Shown here: piece after piece, positions 39,100 through 48,707 of the stretch
Position numbering within the stretch: position 1 is the first letter of the stretch
How the letters are laid out: every line of letters starts with the position of its first letter
NCBI RefSeq assembly: GCF_021228125.1
Contig: NZ_JAJQQS010000004.1
Span: forward strand, 248,001-312,000
DNA length: 64,000 nt
Origin: Streptomyces albireticuli
GTDB taxonomy: Bacteria > Actinomycetota > Actinomycetes > Streptomycetales > Streptomycetaceae
Direction: 5' to 3'
Position numbers and translations under genes: made by a program
The notes under the pieces: model-generated
Told to the model about the DNA's origin: nothing
The model's input: the letters and a program-made list of their open reading frames with translations, nothing else
Databases searched by the model: none

Positions 39100-39462
39100 A
39101 TGAGCGACGCGACCCCCACCGGCGAGACGCCGGACTTCGACACCATGACCCGTGACATCGCGGACGTACCCGCGGTCGAGGTGATCACGACGGTCGCGGT
39201 GCACCTGATGAGCTCGGCGGCGGTCAACCTCGGACTCGCCGAGGAGGGCGACCAGCACAAGGACCTCGACGAAGCCCGCAAGCTGATCACCGCCCTGGCG
39301 GGTCTGGTCACGGCCAGCGCCACCGAGATCAGCAACTTCCACGCGGGACCGCTGCGCGACGGGCTGAAGTCCCTCCAGCTGGCCTTCCGCGAGGCGTCCG
39401 TGGTGCCGGACGAGCCGGGCCAGGGCCCCGGCGAGAAGTACACCGGCCCCGTCTTCGGCTGA
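39100..39462 (+). CDS. DUF1844 domain protein
   Basis: 120-aa protein of the DUF1844 family: a conserved central helical region VITTVAVHLMSSAAVNLGL followed by DLDEARKLITALAGLV, with acidic N- and C-terminal tails. Function is unknown; its position divergent from infC is conserved in actinobacteria. ATG at 39100 has no Shine-Dalgarno but TATCGT lies 7 nt upstream, consistent with a leaderless transcript. Its stop is 5 bp from that of the converging aquaporin gene. Confidence 0.9.
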   Translation: MSDATPTGETPDFDTMTRDIADVPAVEVITTVAVHLMSSAAVNLGLAEEGDQHKDLDEARKLITALAGLVTASATEISNFHAGPLRDGLKSLQLAFREASVVPDEPGQGPGEKYTGPVFG

Positions 39463-39467
39463 GCCCC

Positions 39468-40271
39468 TCACTCTTCGCGCGCGTCCGGACGGGCCGGCTT
39501 CACGCCGCCCGGCCGCGACGACGTCGAGAGCTCGTCGGCCAGATTCGCCGGGCCCATCCTCGGATGGGTCAGCTGGTGGGCCAGGGCCGCGAGCGCGCCG
39601 CCGATCAGCGGCGCCACGATGAACAGCCACAGCTGGGACAGCGCCGGACCGCCCGCGAAGAGGGCCGGGCCCAGGCTGCGCGCCGGGTTCACCGAGGTGC
39701 CGGTCAGCGGCACCCCCACCAGGTGGATCACGGCGAGGGCCAGGCCGATGGGCAGCCCGTCGAAGCCCACGACGGCCACCTTGTGGGTCACCGCGAGCAC
39801 GACGAAGACCAGCAGGAAGGTCAGGACGACCTCCGCGAGGAACGCCCCGCCGGTGTTGATGTGCACCAGTGAGCGGTCACCGTAGCCGTTGCTGCCGAAG
39901 GCACCGTGCGTCTTGAGCCCCGGCACCTGCTTGGCCAGCAGGAACAGCACCGCCGCGCCGACGATGCCGCCGAGCAGCTGGGCGACCCAGTACTCGATGG
40001 CCGTACGGAGCGAGATGCGGCCCTCCACCAGCAGCCCGAGCGTCACCGCCGGGTTCACATGGCATCCGGAGATCGGTCCCAGCGCGTACGCCAGGGCCAG
40101 CAGGGTGAAGCCGAAGGCCAGGGCGATGCCGAGCACACCGATGTAGTCGGCCGCGAGCACCGCGGAGCCGACGGCGAAGAAGACCAGCAGCGCGGTGCCG
40201 AAGAACTCGGCCGCGACGGTTCTCGTCTGCACGGGGTCGAGCCGCAAAGACCCCAGGTTCACGGCGTCCAT
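39468..40271 (-). CDS. Aquaporin (MIP family), AqpZ-like
   Basis: 267-aa six-helix channel. Two NPA motifs are present (NPA at 73-75 and 195-197, the second followed by the selectivity-filter Arg198), with HINTGG and VIHLVGVPLTGTSVNPARSLGPAL supporting a water-type channel. The polar C-terminal tail (~30 residues) is cytoplasmic. ATG at 40271 follows GGGAGGACG. Water or small neutral solute flux is expected; glycerol transport is less likely, given the His in helix 5 and the Arg filter. Confidence 0.93.
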   Translation of the reverse strand: MDAVNLGSLRLDPVQTRTVAAEFFGTALLVFFAVGSAVLAADYIGVLGIALAFGFTLLALAYALGPISGCHVNPAVTLGLLVEGRISLRTAIEYWVAQLLGGIVGAAVLFLLAKQVPGLKTHGAFGSNGYGDRSLVHINTGGAFLAEVVLTFLLVFVVLAVTHKVAVVGFDGLPIGLALAVIHLVGVPLTGTSVNPARSLGPALFAGGPALSQLWLFIVAPLIGGALAALAHQLTHPRMGPANLADELSTSSRPGGVKPARPDAREE

Positions 40272-40347
40272 CGCGTCCTCCCGGATCTCGTGGACTGTCT
40301 TCGCATTGTCGGACGATCCCCGGGTGCCCGCCTGTCGGCCGGTGGGC

Positions 40348-41076
40348 TCAGCGCGTGAAGAGCGGCTCCCCCGGGAGCGCCGCCCCCGCCGGGAGCAGGG
40401 CCATGTCCAGGCCCCTGACCAGCCGCGCCCGCAGCACGTCGTCCGCCGCCAGCGCCGTCGCGACCCGCCGCACCGTCTCCTGCCGCGCGTCCTCCACGAG
40501 CGCCAGCGCCAGCGTCCCGTCGGAGTCCCGCGCGGGGCCGAGATACGCCCGCAGCACGCCCGGCTCCGCGGCCAGCACCGCGCGCAGCGCGTCCGCGACC
40601 GCCGGGTCGGCGAGAGGGTCGGCGCTCCCCCGCCCCTCGGCCAGCGCCAGCAGCGCCGGGCCGGTCAGCTGGAACGGCACCGGACCCGCCATGTCCAGGA
40701 CGATCGTGTCCGCCTTCTCGTGCGCGGCCGCCTGGAGCGCCTGGTGCAGCGGCACGGCCACGGGGCGCGCGTCCGCGCGCCAGCGCGCCAGCGTCTCGAT
40801 CGACGTGAACGCCGGCAGCGCCTTGCGCCCGTCGGGCGCCTGGAGCGTCGGCACGGCCATGTCGCTGGTCTTCTCGCGCTTCAGCCCGTCGGGCCCGGTC
40901 TCCACCTCGCCGAGCACGGCCACCACGGGCACGAGCAGCCGCGCACCGGGCAGCGCGGCGAGCACGCGCCCCTCGGCGGCCGGGTCCGCGGCCCAGGAGG
41001 CGAGGGCTTGGGCGAGGGCGGGGTCGGCCGAGCCGTTGTCGTCGGAGAAACCGGGATCCGGAATGTTCTTCAGCAC
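40348..41076 (-). CDS. SseB family protein
   Basis: 242-aa protein with an N-terminal SseB domain (residues ~15-125, including LLVPVVAVLGEVETGPDGLKREKTSDMAVPTL and PAFTSIETLARW) and a C-terminal SseB-like half (~150-235). The name derives from enhanced serine sensitivity; molecular function is unknown. The GTG start at 41076 has no Shine-Dalgarno but TAGGCT lies 6 nt upstream, a leaderless-promoter signature. A large inverted-repeat region lies upstream. Confidence 0.88.
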   Translation of the reverse strand: MLKNIPDPGFSDDNGSADPALAQALASWAADPAAEGRVLAALPGARLLVPVVAVLGEVETGPDGLKREKTSDMAVPTLQAPDGRKALPAFTSIETLARWRADARPVAVPLHQALQAAAHEKADTIVLDMAGPVPFQLTGPALLALAEGRGSADPLADPAVADALRAVLAAEPGVLRAYLGPARDSDGTLALALVEDARQETVRRVATALAADDVLRARLVRGLDMALLPAGAALPGEPLFTR

Positions 41077-41597
41077 GGTTTGAGCCTACCGGCCGGGGAT
41101 GCGGGGTTCTTTGGGCGGTTGTCCCTCGTCGGGTGAGCCGCCTTTTCCCCTGCCGGGGGGCTGTTCGATGCCGGGTGCGGCGCCGTTTCCCGCTGCGCGG
41201 GCGTTCCCGCTGCGCGGGGCGTTCACCGGTGCGCGGGGCGTTCACCGGTGCGGCGGTGGGCCTCCGCGGGTCCTTTCGGGACTGCTTCGCTTTACGTCCC
41301 GAAAGGACCCGCTGCGGCCCCCCACCTCCCGTGAGTGGGTGGTGAAAAACAGCCGTGGTCACCGTCAGCCGACAAGTGCGGCTCAACCCCTACGCCTTTC
41401 CCCCACCCACCCGCAGGAGGGGACGGGCCGGAGGGGTGGTTGCCGGGCGTAAAGCGAAGCAGCCCGGCAACCACCCCTCCGGCCCGGCACCGACCTGAAA
41501 GCCCCGCGCAGCGGACCCGCCCCGCGCAGCGGGAGATGGCGCCGCACCCGGCGAAGAAGAACCGCCCGGCACGGGCCCCGCACCCGGCACAAGGCCG
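41077..41597. other. 521-bp non-coding region with palindromic repeats
   Basis: Frames across it are low quality. Its content is a composite inverted repeat (41171-41551) containing two long hairpins, plus tandem copies of GGGGCGTTCACCGGTGCG near 41216-41252. The sseB promoter occupies the first few bases. Confidence 0.75.
41171..41551. repeat. Composite inverted-repeat element
   Basis: The outer arms 41171-41220 and ~41501-41551 are inverted copies with only a few mismatches (CCGGGTGCGGCGCC...CGCTGCGCGGGGC). Inside are hairpin 1 (41266-41312, 17-bp perfect stem) and hairpin 2 (41425-41485, 24-bp perfect stem). Their 13-nt loops, TGCTTCGCTTTAC and GTAAAGCGAAGCA, are exact reverse complements. 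No transposase or target-site duplication was identified. Confidence 0.8.
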
Positions 41598-42791
41598 TCA
41601 CCGAAGCGACGGTCTCCGCCAAAGAACCACCGCGGCCACGAGCAGCAAGACTCCCCCCGCCAGGGCGACCGTCGGCACACCGCCGTCCTCCGACCGCCGT
41701 CGGTCATGGGGCCCCGCCCCGAAGTACCGGGCCGTGTACGGGCGCGGCTCCCGCACGGGATCCGGGCCGCGGGCGATCGCCGCGGCCGGGTCGACGACCC
41801 CGGAGCCGAGCGCGTCGCTCCGTCCGCCCGGTGGCGTGTCCCGGGCCGTGGTCACGAGCAGCTCGCGGACCTGGGCGGGGGTCAGCCCGGGGTGGGCCGC
41901 GCGGACCAGCGCCACCGCCCCGGAGACGAAGGCCGAAGCGGCGCTCGTGCCCCAGCCCTCGTAGTAGCGGCGGTCCGGGTCCGCGATGACGACGTCGACG
42001 CCGGGGGCGCTGACCGCCGCGTACCAGCGGCGGGTGGAGAACGGGGCGCGGTTGCCGTAGCGGTCGACGGCGGTGACCGCGATCACGCCGGGGTAGGCCG
42101 CCGGGTAGGAGACGTGGTCGCCCTGCTCGCCGCCGTTGCCGGCGGAGGCGACGACGACGGCGCCCTTGTCGAGGGCGTACTGGACGGCGGCGTCCTCGCG
42201 GGGCTCGGGATGCGCGGTGGCGCTGTCGTCGCCGAGGGACAGGTTGATGACGTCGGCGCCGTGGTCGGCGGCCCAGCGGATGCCGTCGGCGAGGGCGGAA
42301 CCGCGCGCGCCGCGGGCCTTGGGGCGGGCCGGGTCGCCGTCCTCCAGGATCACCCGGACCGGGAGGATCTTCGCCTCGGGGGCGACGCCGAGTACCCCGT
42401 CGGCACGGCCCTCGCCGTGGCCGCGGCCGGCGATGATGCCCGCCATCGCGGTGCCGTGCCGGGCCCAGGCCCGGTCGCCCGGTCCGGCGCCGAAGCCGAT
42501 GAGGTCCTTGCCGGGCAGCACCTGCCCCCGCAGGTCGGGGTGTCCGTCGTCGACCCCGGTGTCGAGGACGGCGACGGTCACGCCCGCGCCCTTGGTGGTC
42601 CGCCAGGCCTCCTCGGTGTGCAGGGCGTCGAGGGCCCACTCCTGTACCCGTATGCCGTCGGCCGCCGAGGTCCCGGCGGGCAGGACGGTGAGGACGAAAC
42701 CGGCGGCGAGCGCGGCGGCGGTGCGCGGGAGCCGCCGCGCCGCGCCGCGCGCGGGGGCGCCCCGCGGGGCGGGGCGTGGCGGCCGCCTCAT
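41598..42791 (-). CDS. Mycosin-like S8 serine protease
   Basis: 397-aa exported subtilisin-type protease with the architecture of type VII secretion mycosins. It has an Arg-rich signal sequence (residues ~1-43), a catalytic domain with D77 (VLDTGV), H112 (RHGTAMAG), oxyanion N219 (SAGNGG) and S283 (GTSAASAF), and a C-terminal membrane helix followed by WRRPSLR. ATG 42791 overlaps the upstream gene by 4 bp (ATGA). No ESX structural genes (eccC, esxA/B) are in the window. It may be an orphan mycosin or serve a distant system. Confidence 0.9.
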   Translation of the reverse strand: MRRPPRPAPRGAPARGAARRLPRTAAALAAGFVLTVLPAGTSAADGIRVQEWALDALHTEEAWRTTKGAGVTVAVLDTGVDDGHPDLRGQVLPGKDLIGFGAGPGDRAWARHGTAMAGIIAGRGHGEGRADGVLGVAPEAKILPVRVILEDGDPARPKARGARGSALADGIRWAADHGADVINLSLGDDSATAHPEPREDAAVQYALDKGAVVVASAGNGGEQGDHVSYPAAYPGVIAVTAVDRYGNRAPFSTRRWYAAVSAPGVDVVIADPDRRYYEGWGTSAASAFVSGAVALVRAAHPGLTPAQVRELLVTTARDTPPGGRSDALGSGVVDPAAAIARGPDPVREPRPYTARYFGAGPHDRRRSEDGGVPTVALAGGVLLLVAAVVLWRRPSLR

Positions 42792-43732
42792 CGCTCGTCC
42801 TCGCGGGCCGCCGCGCGCAGCGCCCGGCGCAGGGCCGTTTCCATCCGTTCGGCCAGCGCGGACGCGTCGTGGCCGAGGCCGGCCTGGGCCGGGGCGGTGG
42901 TCGCGCCGTGGGCGACGGCCTGCGCGGCGGGCTGCGGGGGCATGTCCGCGCGGCCGTCGGCGAAGCCCGTGACGGCGTAGACGACGGCGGGGGCGTCGAC
43001 GAGGACGCCGATGTGCCAGCTGACGCGCTGTGCGTCGCCGAAGCGTTCGGCGACGGTGCCGGGCGGCGCGTACGGGCGGGGCATCAGATCGGTGCGCTCG
43101 GCGAGCCGTTCGGTGGTGAAGCGGGTGCGCAGGGCGCGCATGCCGGCCTCGTCGGCGGCCGTGACGAGCAGGCCGACCGTGGTGACGGTGGTGGACGTGG
43201 CGTCGGTGTACGTGGCCCGCAGCAGGCGGGCGCAGCCCGCCGGAGCGAGGGCGCGGGCCAGCGGCGCGTCGAAGGCTCCGGCGCAGTCGCCGTCGGGGGC
43301 GACGCCGACGCGTGTCCAGCGGCGGTCCGCGCCGCCGGGGCCCGCGCCGGCGCCGCGCACGGAGCGGGGGAAGAGCTCGTCGACGGGGACGGTGCGCCAC
43401 AGGGTGCGGCCCTCCGCGAAGTTCCGTTCGGCGGCGGTGCTCCGGCCGGGTGCCTCCGCGAGCCGGCCGCCCGCCACGGCGCCGCCGATCAGGCCGACGC
43501 CGAGGACGAGGCACACGGCCGCGGCGACGGTGCGGACGGGGCCGCGGGCGCGGGCGGCCGTCGGCGCGGGGTCGGGTTCGGGGGTGGTGGGGCCGCCCGG
43601 TCCGGGGAAGAGGGTGGGGGGCAGCGGTGCCGTGCGCGGCGGGTGCACGGGAAGCGCCTGCGCGGGTACGGACGGCCGCCGCGCGGCCAGCGTGGGAGCC
43701 GACGGCGGCCTGGGGTCCGCTTCGGTGCTCAA
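42788..43732 (-). CDS. Proline-rich membrane protein of unknown function
   Basis: About 314-aa protein: a Pro/Ala-rich cytoplasmic region (residues 1-~65), one transmembrane helix (VRTVAAAVCLVLGVGLIGGAVAG) and an extracytoplasmic domain of ~210 residues with two cysteines (GDCAGAF...GCARLL) that may form a disulfide. I prefer a TTG start at 43732, 8 nt after GAGGGAG. An ATG at 43807 lacks a ribosome site and the added codons have poor GC bias. The gene is translationally coupled to the mycosin-like protease, so the two probably act together at the membrane. No family recognised. Confidence 0.7.
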   Translation of the reverse strand: MSTEADPRPPSAPTLAARRPSVPAQALPVHPPRTAPLPPTLFPGPGGPTTPEPDPAPTAARARGPVRTVAAAVCLVLGVGLIGGAVAGGRLAEAPGRSTAAERNFAEGRTLWRTVPVDELFPRSVRGAGAGPGGADRRWTRVGVAPDGDCAGAFDAPLARALAPAGCARLLRATYTDATSTTVTTVGLLVTAADEAGMRALRTRFTTERLAERTDLMPRPYAPPGTVAERFGDAQRVSWHIGVLVDAPAVVYAVTGFADGRADMPPQPAAQAVAHGATTAPAQAGLGHDASALAERMETALRRALRAAAREDER

Positions 43733-43947
43733 CCTGCGCTCTCCCTCGCGAGCTGGCGCGCCGGGCCCGATCGCCCTTTCGGGACAGGCCGGTTCGTATC
43801 CGGACATCACGCCGTGGCGCACGGCCCACGGCGTGCCCGTCACTTTACGGGGCGGGCGGTGTCGAAGACCATCCGGTCCGGCCGGACGGCCGCGTTCTCC
43901 GCGTCCGGCCCCTACCGGGCGGCAAGGTGGTCTGGCAGGCTGCGGCC

Positions 43948-45153
43948 ATGCCGGCTCCTCCCGCTCGTACCGCTGACCGGGCCCGCTACGACCGGGCCAC
44001 CGCCTCCCTCGACGCGCCGCTGGCCGTGGTGGACGTCGGGGCGTTCGACGCCAACGCCGGTGACCTGGTGCGGCGGGCGCGGGGCAAGCCCGTCCGGGTG
44101 GCCAGCAAGTCGGTGCGCTGCCGGGCGCTGTTGGAGCGGGTGCTGGAGCGGGACGGGTTCTCGGGGGTGATGAGCCATTCGCTCGCGGAGTCGGTGTGGC
44201 TGGCGCGCGCGGGGTTCGAGGACGTCCTGCTGGCGTACCCGTCGGCCGACCGGGCGGCGTTCGCCGAGCTGACGTCGGATCCGAAGGTGGCGGCGGCGGT
44301 CACGGTCATGGTGGACGACCCGGCCCAGCTGACGCTGATCGACGCGGCGCGCGCGGGCCGGGAAGAGGTCCGGGTCTGCCTGGAGTTGGACACCTCGCTG
44401 CGGCTGCTGGGCGGGCGGGTGCGGATAGGGGCGCTGCGCTCGCCGGTGCACTCCCCGGCGGGGCTGGCGGAGCTGGCGCGGCTGGTGGAGCGGCGGCCCG
44501 GCTTCCGGGTGGTGGGGCTGATGGCGTACGAGGCGCATGTGGCGGGTGTGGCGGACGCGGTCGCGGGCCGGCCGGTGCGTTCCGGTGCCGTGCGGCTGCT
44601 CCAGACGGCGGCCCGCCGGGAGCTGGCGGTGCGCCGGGCCGAGGCGGTGCGGGCCGTACGGGCCGTGGCGGAGCTGGAGTTCGTCAACGGTGGCGGCACG
44701 GGCAGTGTGCAGCACACCGCGGCGGAGGCGGCGGTGACGGAGGTCGCCGCCGGGTCGGGGCTGTTCGCGCCCCGGCTGTTCGACCACTACACGTCGTTCC
44801 GGGCCCGTCCGGCGGCGCTGTTCGCGCTGCCGGTGGTGCGCCGCCCCGGCACGGGCGTGGTGACGGTGGCGGGCGGCGGCTATCCGGCGTCGGGGGCGGC
44901 GGGCCGGGACCGGCTGCCGCGGCCCTGGCTGCCGGCCGGGCTGCGGCTCGACGGGCGGGAGGGCGCGGGCGAGGTGCAGACCCCGCTGGTCGGGCCGCCC
45001 GCCGACGATCTGCTGGTGGGCGACAAGGTGTGGTTCCGGCACGCGAAGGCCGGCGAGCTGTGCGAGCGCTTCGCGGCGCTGCACCTCGTCGACGGCGACC
45101 GGGTGGTGGGGACGGTCCCCACCTACCGGGGTGAGGGACAGGCGTTCGGCTGA
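43948..45153 (+). CDS. Amino acid deaminase/aldolase, PLP alanine-racemase fold
   Basis: 401-aa PLP enzyme of the D-threonine aldolase/D-serine dehydratase-like group. The PLP lysine is in KPVRVASKSVRC, the barrel continues through LELDTSLRLLGG and VGLMAYEAHVAG, and the C-terminal domain carries the VQTPLVGP and DKVWFRHAKAGELCERF motifs with the His/Cys metal site typical of the group. ATG 43948 has no Shine-Dalgarno but CAGGCT lies 6 nt upstream. The likely substrate is a D-amino or beta-hydroxy amino acid. It is divergent from the membrane-protein gene. Confidence 0.88.
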   Translation: MPAPPARTADRARYDRATASLDAPLAVVDVGAFDANAGDLVRRARGKPVRVASKSVRCRALLERVLERDGFSGVMSHSLAESVWLARAGFEDVLLAYPSADRAAFAELTSDPKVAAAVTVMVDDPAQLTLIDAARAGREEVRVCLELDTSLRLLGGRVRIGALRSPVHSPAGLAELARLVERRPGFRVVGLMAYEAHVAGVADAVAGRPVRSGAVRLLQTAARRELAVRRAEAVRAVRAVAELEFVNGGGTGSVQHTAAEAAVTEVAAGSGLFAPRLFDHYTSFRARPAALFALPVVRRPGTGVVTVAGGGYPASGAAGRDRLPRPWLPAGLRLDGREGAGEVQTPLVGPPADDLLVGDKVWFRHAKAGELCERFAALHLVDGDRVVGTVPTYRGEGQAFG

Positions 45154-45163
45154 CCCTCACCCC

Positions 45164-45196
45164 GGGAGCCGGCGGCACCGATGCCCGCCGGCTCCC
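45164..45196. terminator. 12-bp hairpin between convergent genes
   Basis: GGGAGCCGGCGG (45164-45175) pairs perfectly with 45185-45196. It lies between the deaminase/aldolase stop and the HAD phosphatase stop and can serve both strands. Confidence 0.8.
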
Positions 45197-45205
45197 GTCG
45201 CCGGG

Positions 45206-46471
<1,266 letters not shown>

Positions 46472-46548
46472 GCGTTCTCTTACGTGCGAGGGAGGGCAGG
46501 ACGCGCCGGGGCCGGCGGGTGGCCCGCCCCGGCGCTTGATCATGGACC

Positions 46549-47334
46549 TTACACAGGGGTCACATAGGCGCCCGCGATGCCACCGTCGACGAGGAACTCG
46601 GCGGCGTTGACGAAGGAGGAGTCGTCGCTGGCGAGGAAGGCGACCGCGGCGGCCATCTCCTCGGGCTCGGCGAACCGGCCGACGGGCACGTGCACCAGGC
46701 GGCGGGCGGCGCGCTCCGGGTCCTTGGCGAAGAGCTCCTTGAGCAGGGGCGTGTTCACCGGCCCGGGGCAGAGGGCGTTGACGCGGATGCCTTCGCGGGC
46801 GAACTGCACGCCGAGCTCGCGGGACATGGCGAGGACGCCGCCCTTGGAGGCGGTGTAGCTGATCTGCGAGGTGGCGGCGCCCATCACGGCGACGAAGGAG
46901 GCGGTGTTGATGATGGAGCCCTTGCCCTGGCGCCGCATGTAGGGCAGCGCCGCCTTGCAGCAGAGGAAGACGGAGGTGAGGTTGACCTCCTGGACGCGCT
47001 TCCAGGCGTCGAGGCCGGTGGTGAGGATGGAGTCGTCGTCCGGCGGGGAGATGCCCGCGTTGTTGAAGGCGACGTCGACGGAGCCGTAGGTGTCGAAGGC
47101 GGTCTTGAAGAGCGCCTCGACCTGCTCGGGGTCGGTGACGTCGACCTTGACGAAGAGCCCGCCGACCTCTTCGGCGGCGGCCTTGCCGGCCGTGTCGTCG
47201 ATGTCGGCGCAGACGACGTTCGCGCCCTCGGAGGCGAGGCGGCGGGCCGTGGCCAGGCCGATGCCGCTGCCGGCGCCCGTGATGACGGCGGTACGGCCGA
47301 CGAGTCGGCGGCACACGGGGGTCTGGTCGGTCAC
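46549..47334 (-). CDS. SDR family oxidoreductase (3-oxoacyl reductase-like)
   Basis: 261-aa classical short-chain dehydrogenase: NAD(P) motif TGAGSGIGLATA, NNAGISPPDD, catalytic YTASKGG (Tyr-x3-Lys) and the PGPVNTPL segment. It starts at GTG 47334, overlapping the aldehyde dehydrogenase stop (GTGA). Adjacent to GlnA4-like ligase and aldehyde dehydrogenase genes, it could oxidise the alcohol of gamma-glutamylethanolamide to the aldehyde; this is contextual inference. A general 3-ketoacyl or alcohol reductase is the alternative. Confidence 0.9.
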   Translation of the reverse strand: MTDQTPVCRRLVGRTAVITGAGSGIGLATARRLASEGANVVCADIDDTAGKAAAEEVGGLFVKVDVTDPEQVEALFKTAFDTYGSVDVAFNNAGISPPDDDSILTTGLDAWKRVQEVNLTSVFLCCKAALPYMRRQGKGSIINTASFVAVMGAATSQISYTASKGGVLAMSRELGVQFAREGIRVNALCPGPVNTPLLKELFAKDPERAARRLVHVPVGRFAEPEEMAAAVAFLASDDSSFVNAAEFLVDGGIAGAYVTPV

Positions 47335-48698
47335 TTGCGCTCCTCTGTGCTGATGAACACGTTCTTGGTGTCGGTGAAGGCGGTCAGCGCGTCGGGGCCC
47401 AGTTCGCGGCCGAGGCCGGACTGCTTGAAGCCGCCGAACGGGGTCCAGTAGCGGACGCTGCTGTGGGAGTTGACGGAGAGGTTGCCCGCGGAGACGGCGC
47501 GGGAGACCCGCAGGGCGCGGCCCACGTCGCGGGTCCAGATCGAGCCGGACAGGCCGTAGTCGGTGGCGTCGGCGATCCGCACGGCGTCCGCCTCGTCCTC
47601 GAAGGGGATGACCACGGCGACGGGGCCGAAGATCTCCTCGGTGGCGACACGGTCCTCCGGGGTGCCCTCCAGGACGGTCGCCGGGTACCAGAAGCCCTTG
47701 CCGGCCGGTACCTCGCCGCGGATGGCGGCGGGGGCGGACTCGGGGACGTAGGACCGTACGCGCTCACGGTGCGCGGCGGAGATCAGCGGGCCCATCCGGG
47801 TGGCCGGGTCGGTGGGATCGCCGACCGTGAAGTCCTTGACGGCCGGTTCCAGGAGCTCCATGAAGCGGTCGTAGACGTCCCGCTGGACGAGGATCCGGCT
47901 GCGGGCGCAGCAGTCCTGGCCGGTGTTGTCGAGGAAGGAGCCGGGGGCGGCGGCCGCGGCGGCCTCGACGTCGGCGTCGGCGAAGACGATGTTGGGGCTC
48001 TTGCCGCCGAGTTCGAGGGTCACCCGCTTCACCCGCTCGGCGCAGCTCGCCATGATCTGCTTGCCGACGGCGGTGGAGCCGGTGAAGACGACCTTGGCGA
48101 CGCCGGGGTGCTCGACGAGCGCGCCGCCCACGACGGGGCCGGCGCCGGGCAGGACCTGGAAGAGGCCCTCGGGCAGCCCGGCGGCGAGGGCGAGTTCGGC
48201 CAGCCGGAGGGCGGTGAGCGGGGTGGTCTCGGCGGGCTTGAGCAGGACGGCGTTGCCCGCGGCGAGGGCGGGGGCGAGGCCCCAGCCGGCGATGGGCAGC
48301 GGGAAGTTCCACGGGGCGATGACGGCGACGACGCCGAGGGGTTCGTGGAAGGTGACGTTCAGCCCGCCGGCGACGGGGATCTGGGCGCCGTTGAGCCGCT
48401 CCGCTCCCCCGGCGGCGTAGTCCAGGAGGTCGCGGACGTTGCCGGCCTCCCAGCGGGCGTTGCCGAGGGGGTGACCTGCCTCGGCGACCTCCAGCAGGGC
48501 CAGCTCCTCCAGGTGCGCGTCGACGGCGGCGGCGAAGCGGCGCAGCTGCCGGGCGCGGTCGCCGGGGGCGAGGGCCGCCCAGCTCCGCTGCGCCGCGGTG
48601 GCGCGCGCGACGGCGGCGTCGACGTCCCGCGGGGTGGCGTCCGGGACGGTGGCGAGGTGCTCCTCGGTCGCCGGGTTGAGGATGTGGTGCTCGTACAA
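47331..48698 (-). CDS. Aldehyde dehydrogenase family protein (TTG start)
   Basis: 455-aa NAD(P)-dependent aldehyde dehydrogenase. Residues APWNFPL, FTGSTAVGK, catalytic E229 (LELGGKSP), nucleophile C263 (GQDCCARS) and EEIFGPV are all present. The start is TTG at 48698, 5-6 nt after AGGGAA, just 9 bp beyond the glnA4-like stop; there is no nearby ATG/GTG. It is co-transcribed with the ligase and SDR genes. Expected role: oxidation of a gamma-glutamylated aminoaldehyde to the acid, parallel to PuuC in putrescine degradation. Confidence 0.92.
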   Translation of the reverse strand: MYEHHILNPATEEHLATVPDATPRDVDAAVARATAAQRSWAALAPGDRARQLRRFAAAVDAHLEELALLEVAEAGHPLGNARWEAGNVRDLLDYAAGGAERLNGAQIPVAGGLNVTFHEPLGVVAVIAPWNFPLPIAGWGLAPALAAGNAVLLKPAETTPLTALRLAELALAAGLPEGLFQVLPGAGPVVGGALVEHPGVAKVVFTGSTAVGKQIMASCAERVKRVTLELGGKSPNIVFADADVEAAAAAAPGSFLDNTGQDCCARSRILVQRDVYDRFMELLEPAVKDFTVGDPTDPATRMGPLISAAHRERVRSYVPESAPAAIRGEVPAGKGFWYPATVLEGTPEDRVATEEIFGPVAVVIPFEDEADAVRIADATDYGLSGSIWTRDVGRALRVSRAVSAGNLSVNSHSSVRYWTPFGGFKQSGLGRELGPDALTAFTDTKNVFISTEERK

Positions 48699-48707
48699 GA
48701 CGTTCCC

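Noticed and set aside
40348..41076. Type III secretion component suggested by the SseB name
   Set aside because: The domain is the enhanced-serine-sensitivity SseB family, unrelated to the Salmonella translocon protein.
41171..41551. CRISPR array or insertion sequence
   Set aside because: Repeats are inverted rather than regularly spaced direct repeats, and there is no transposase gene.
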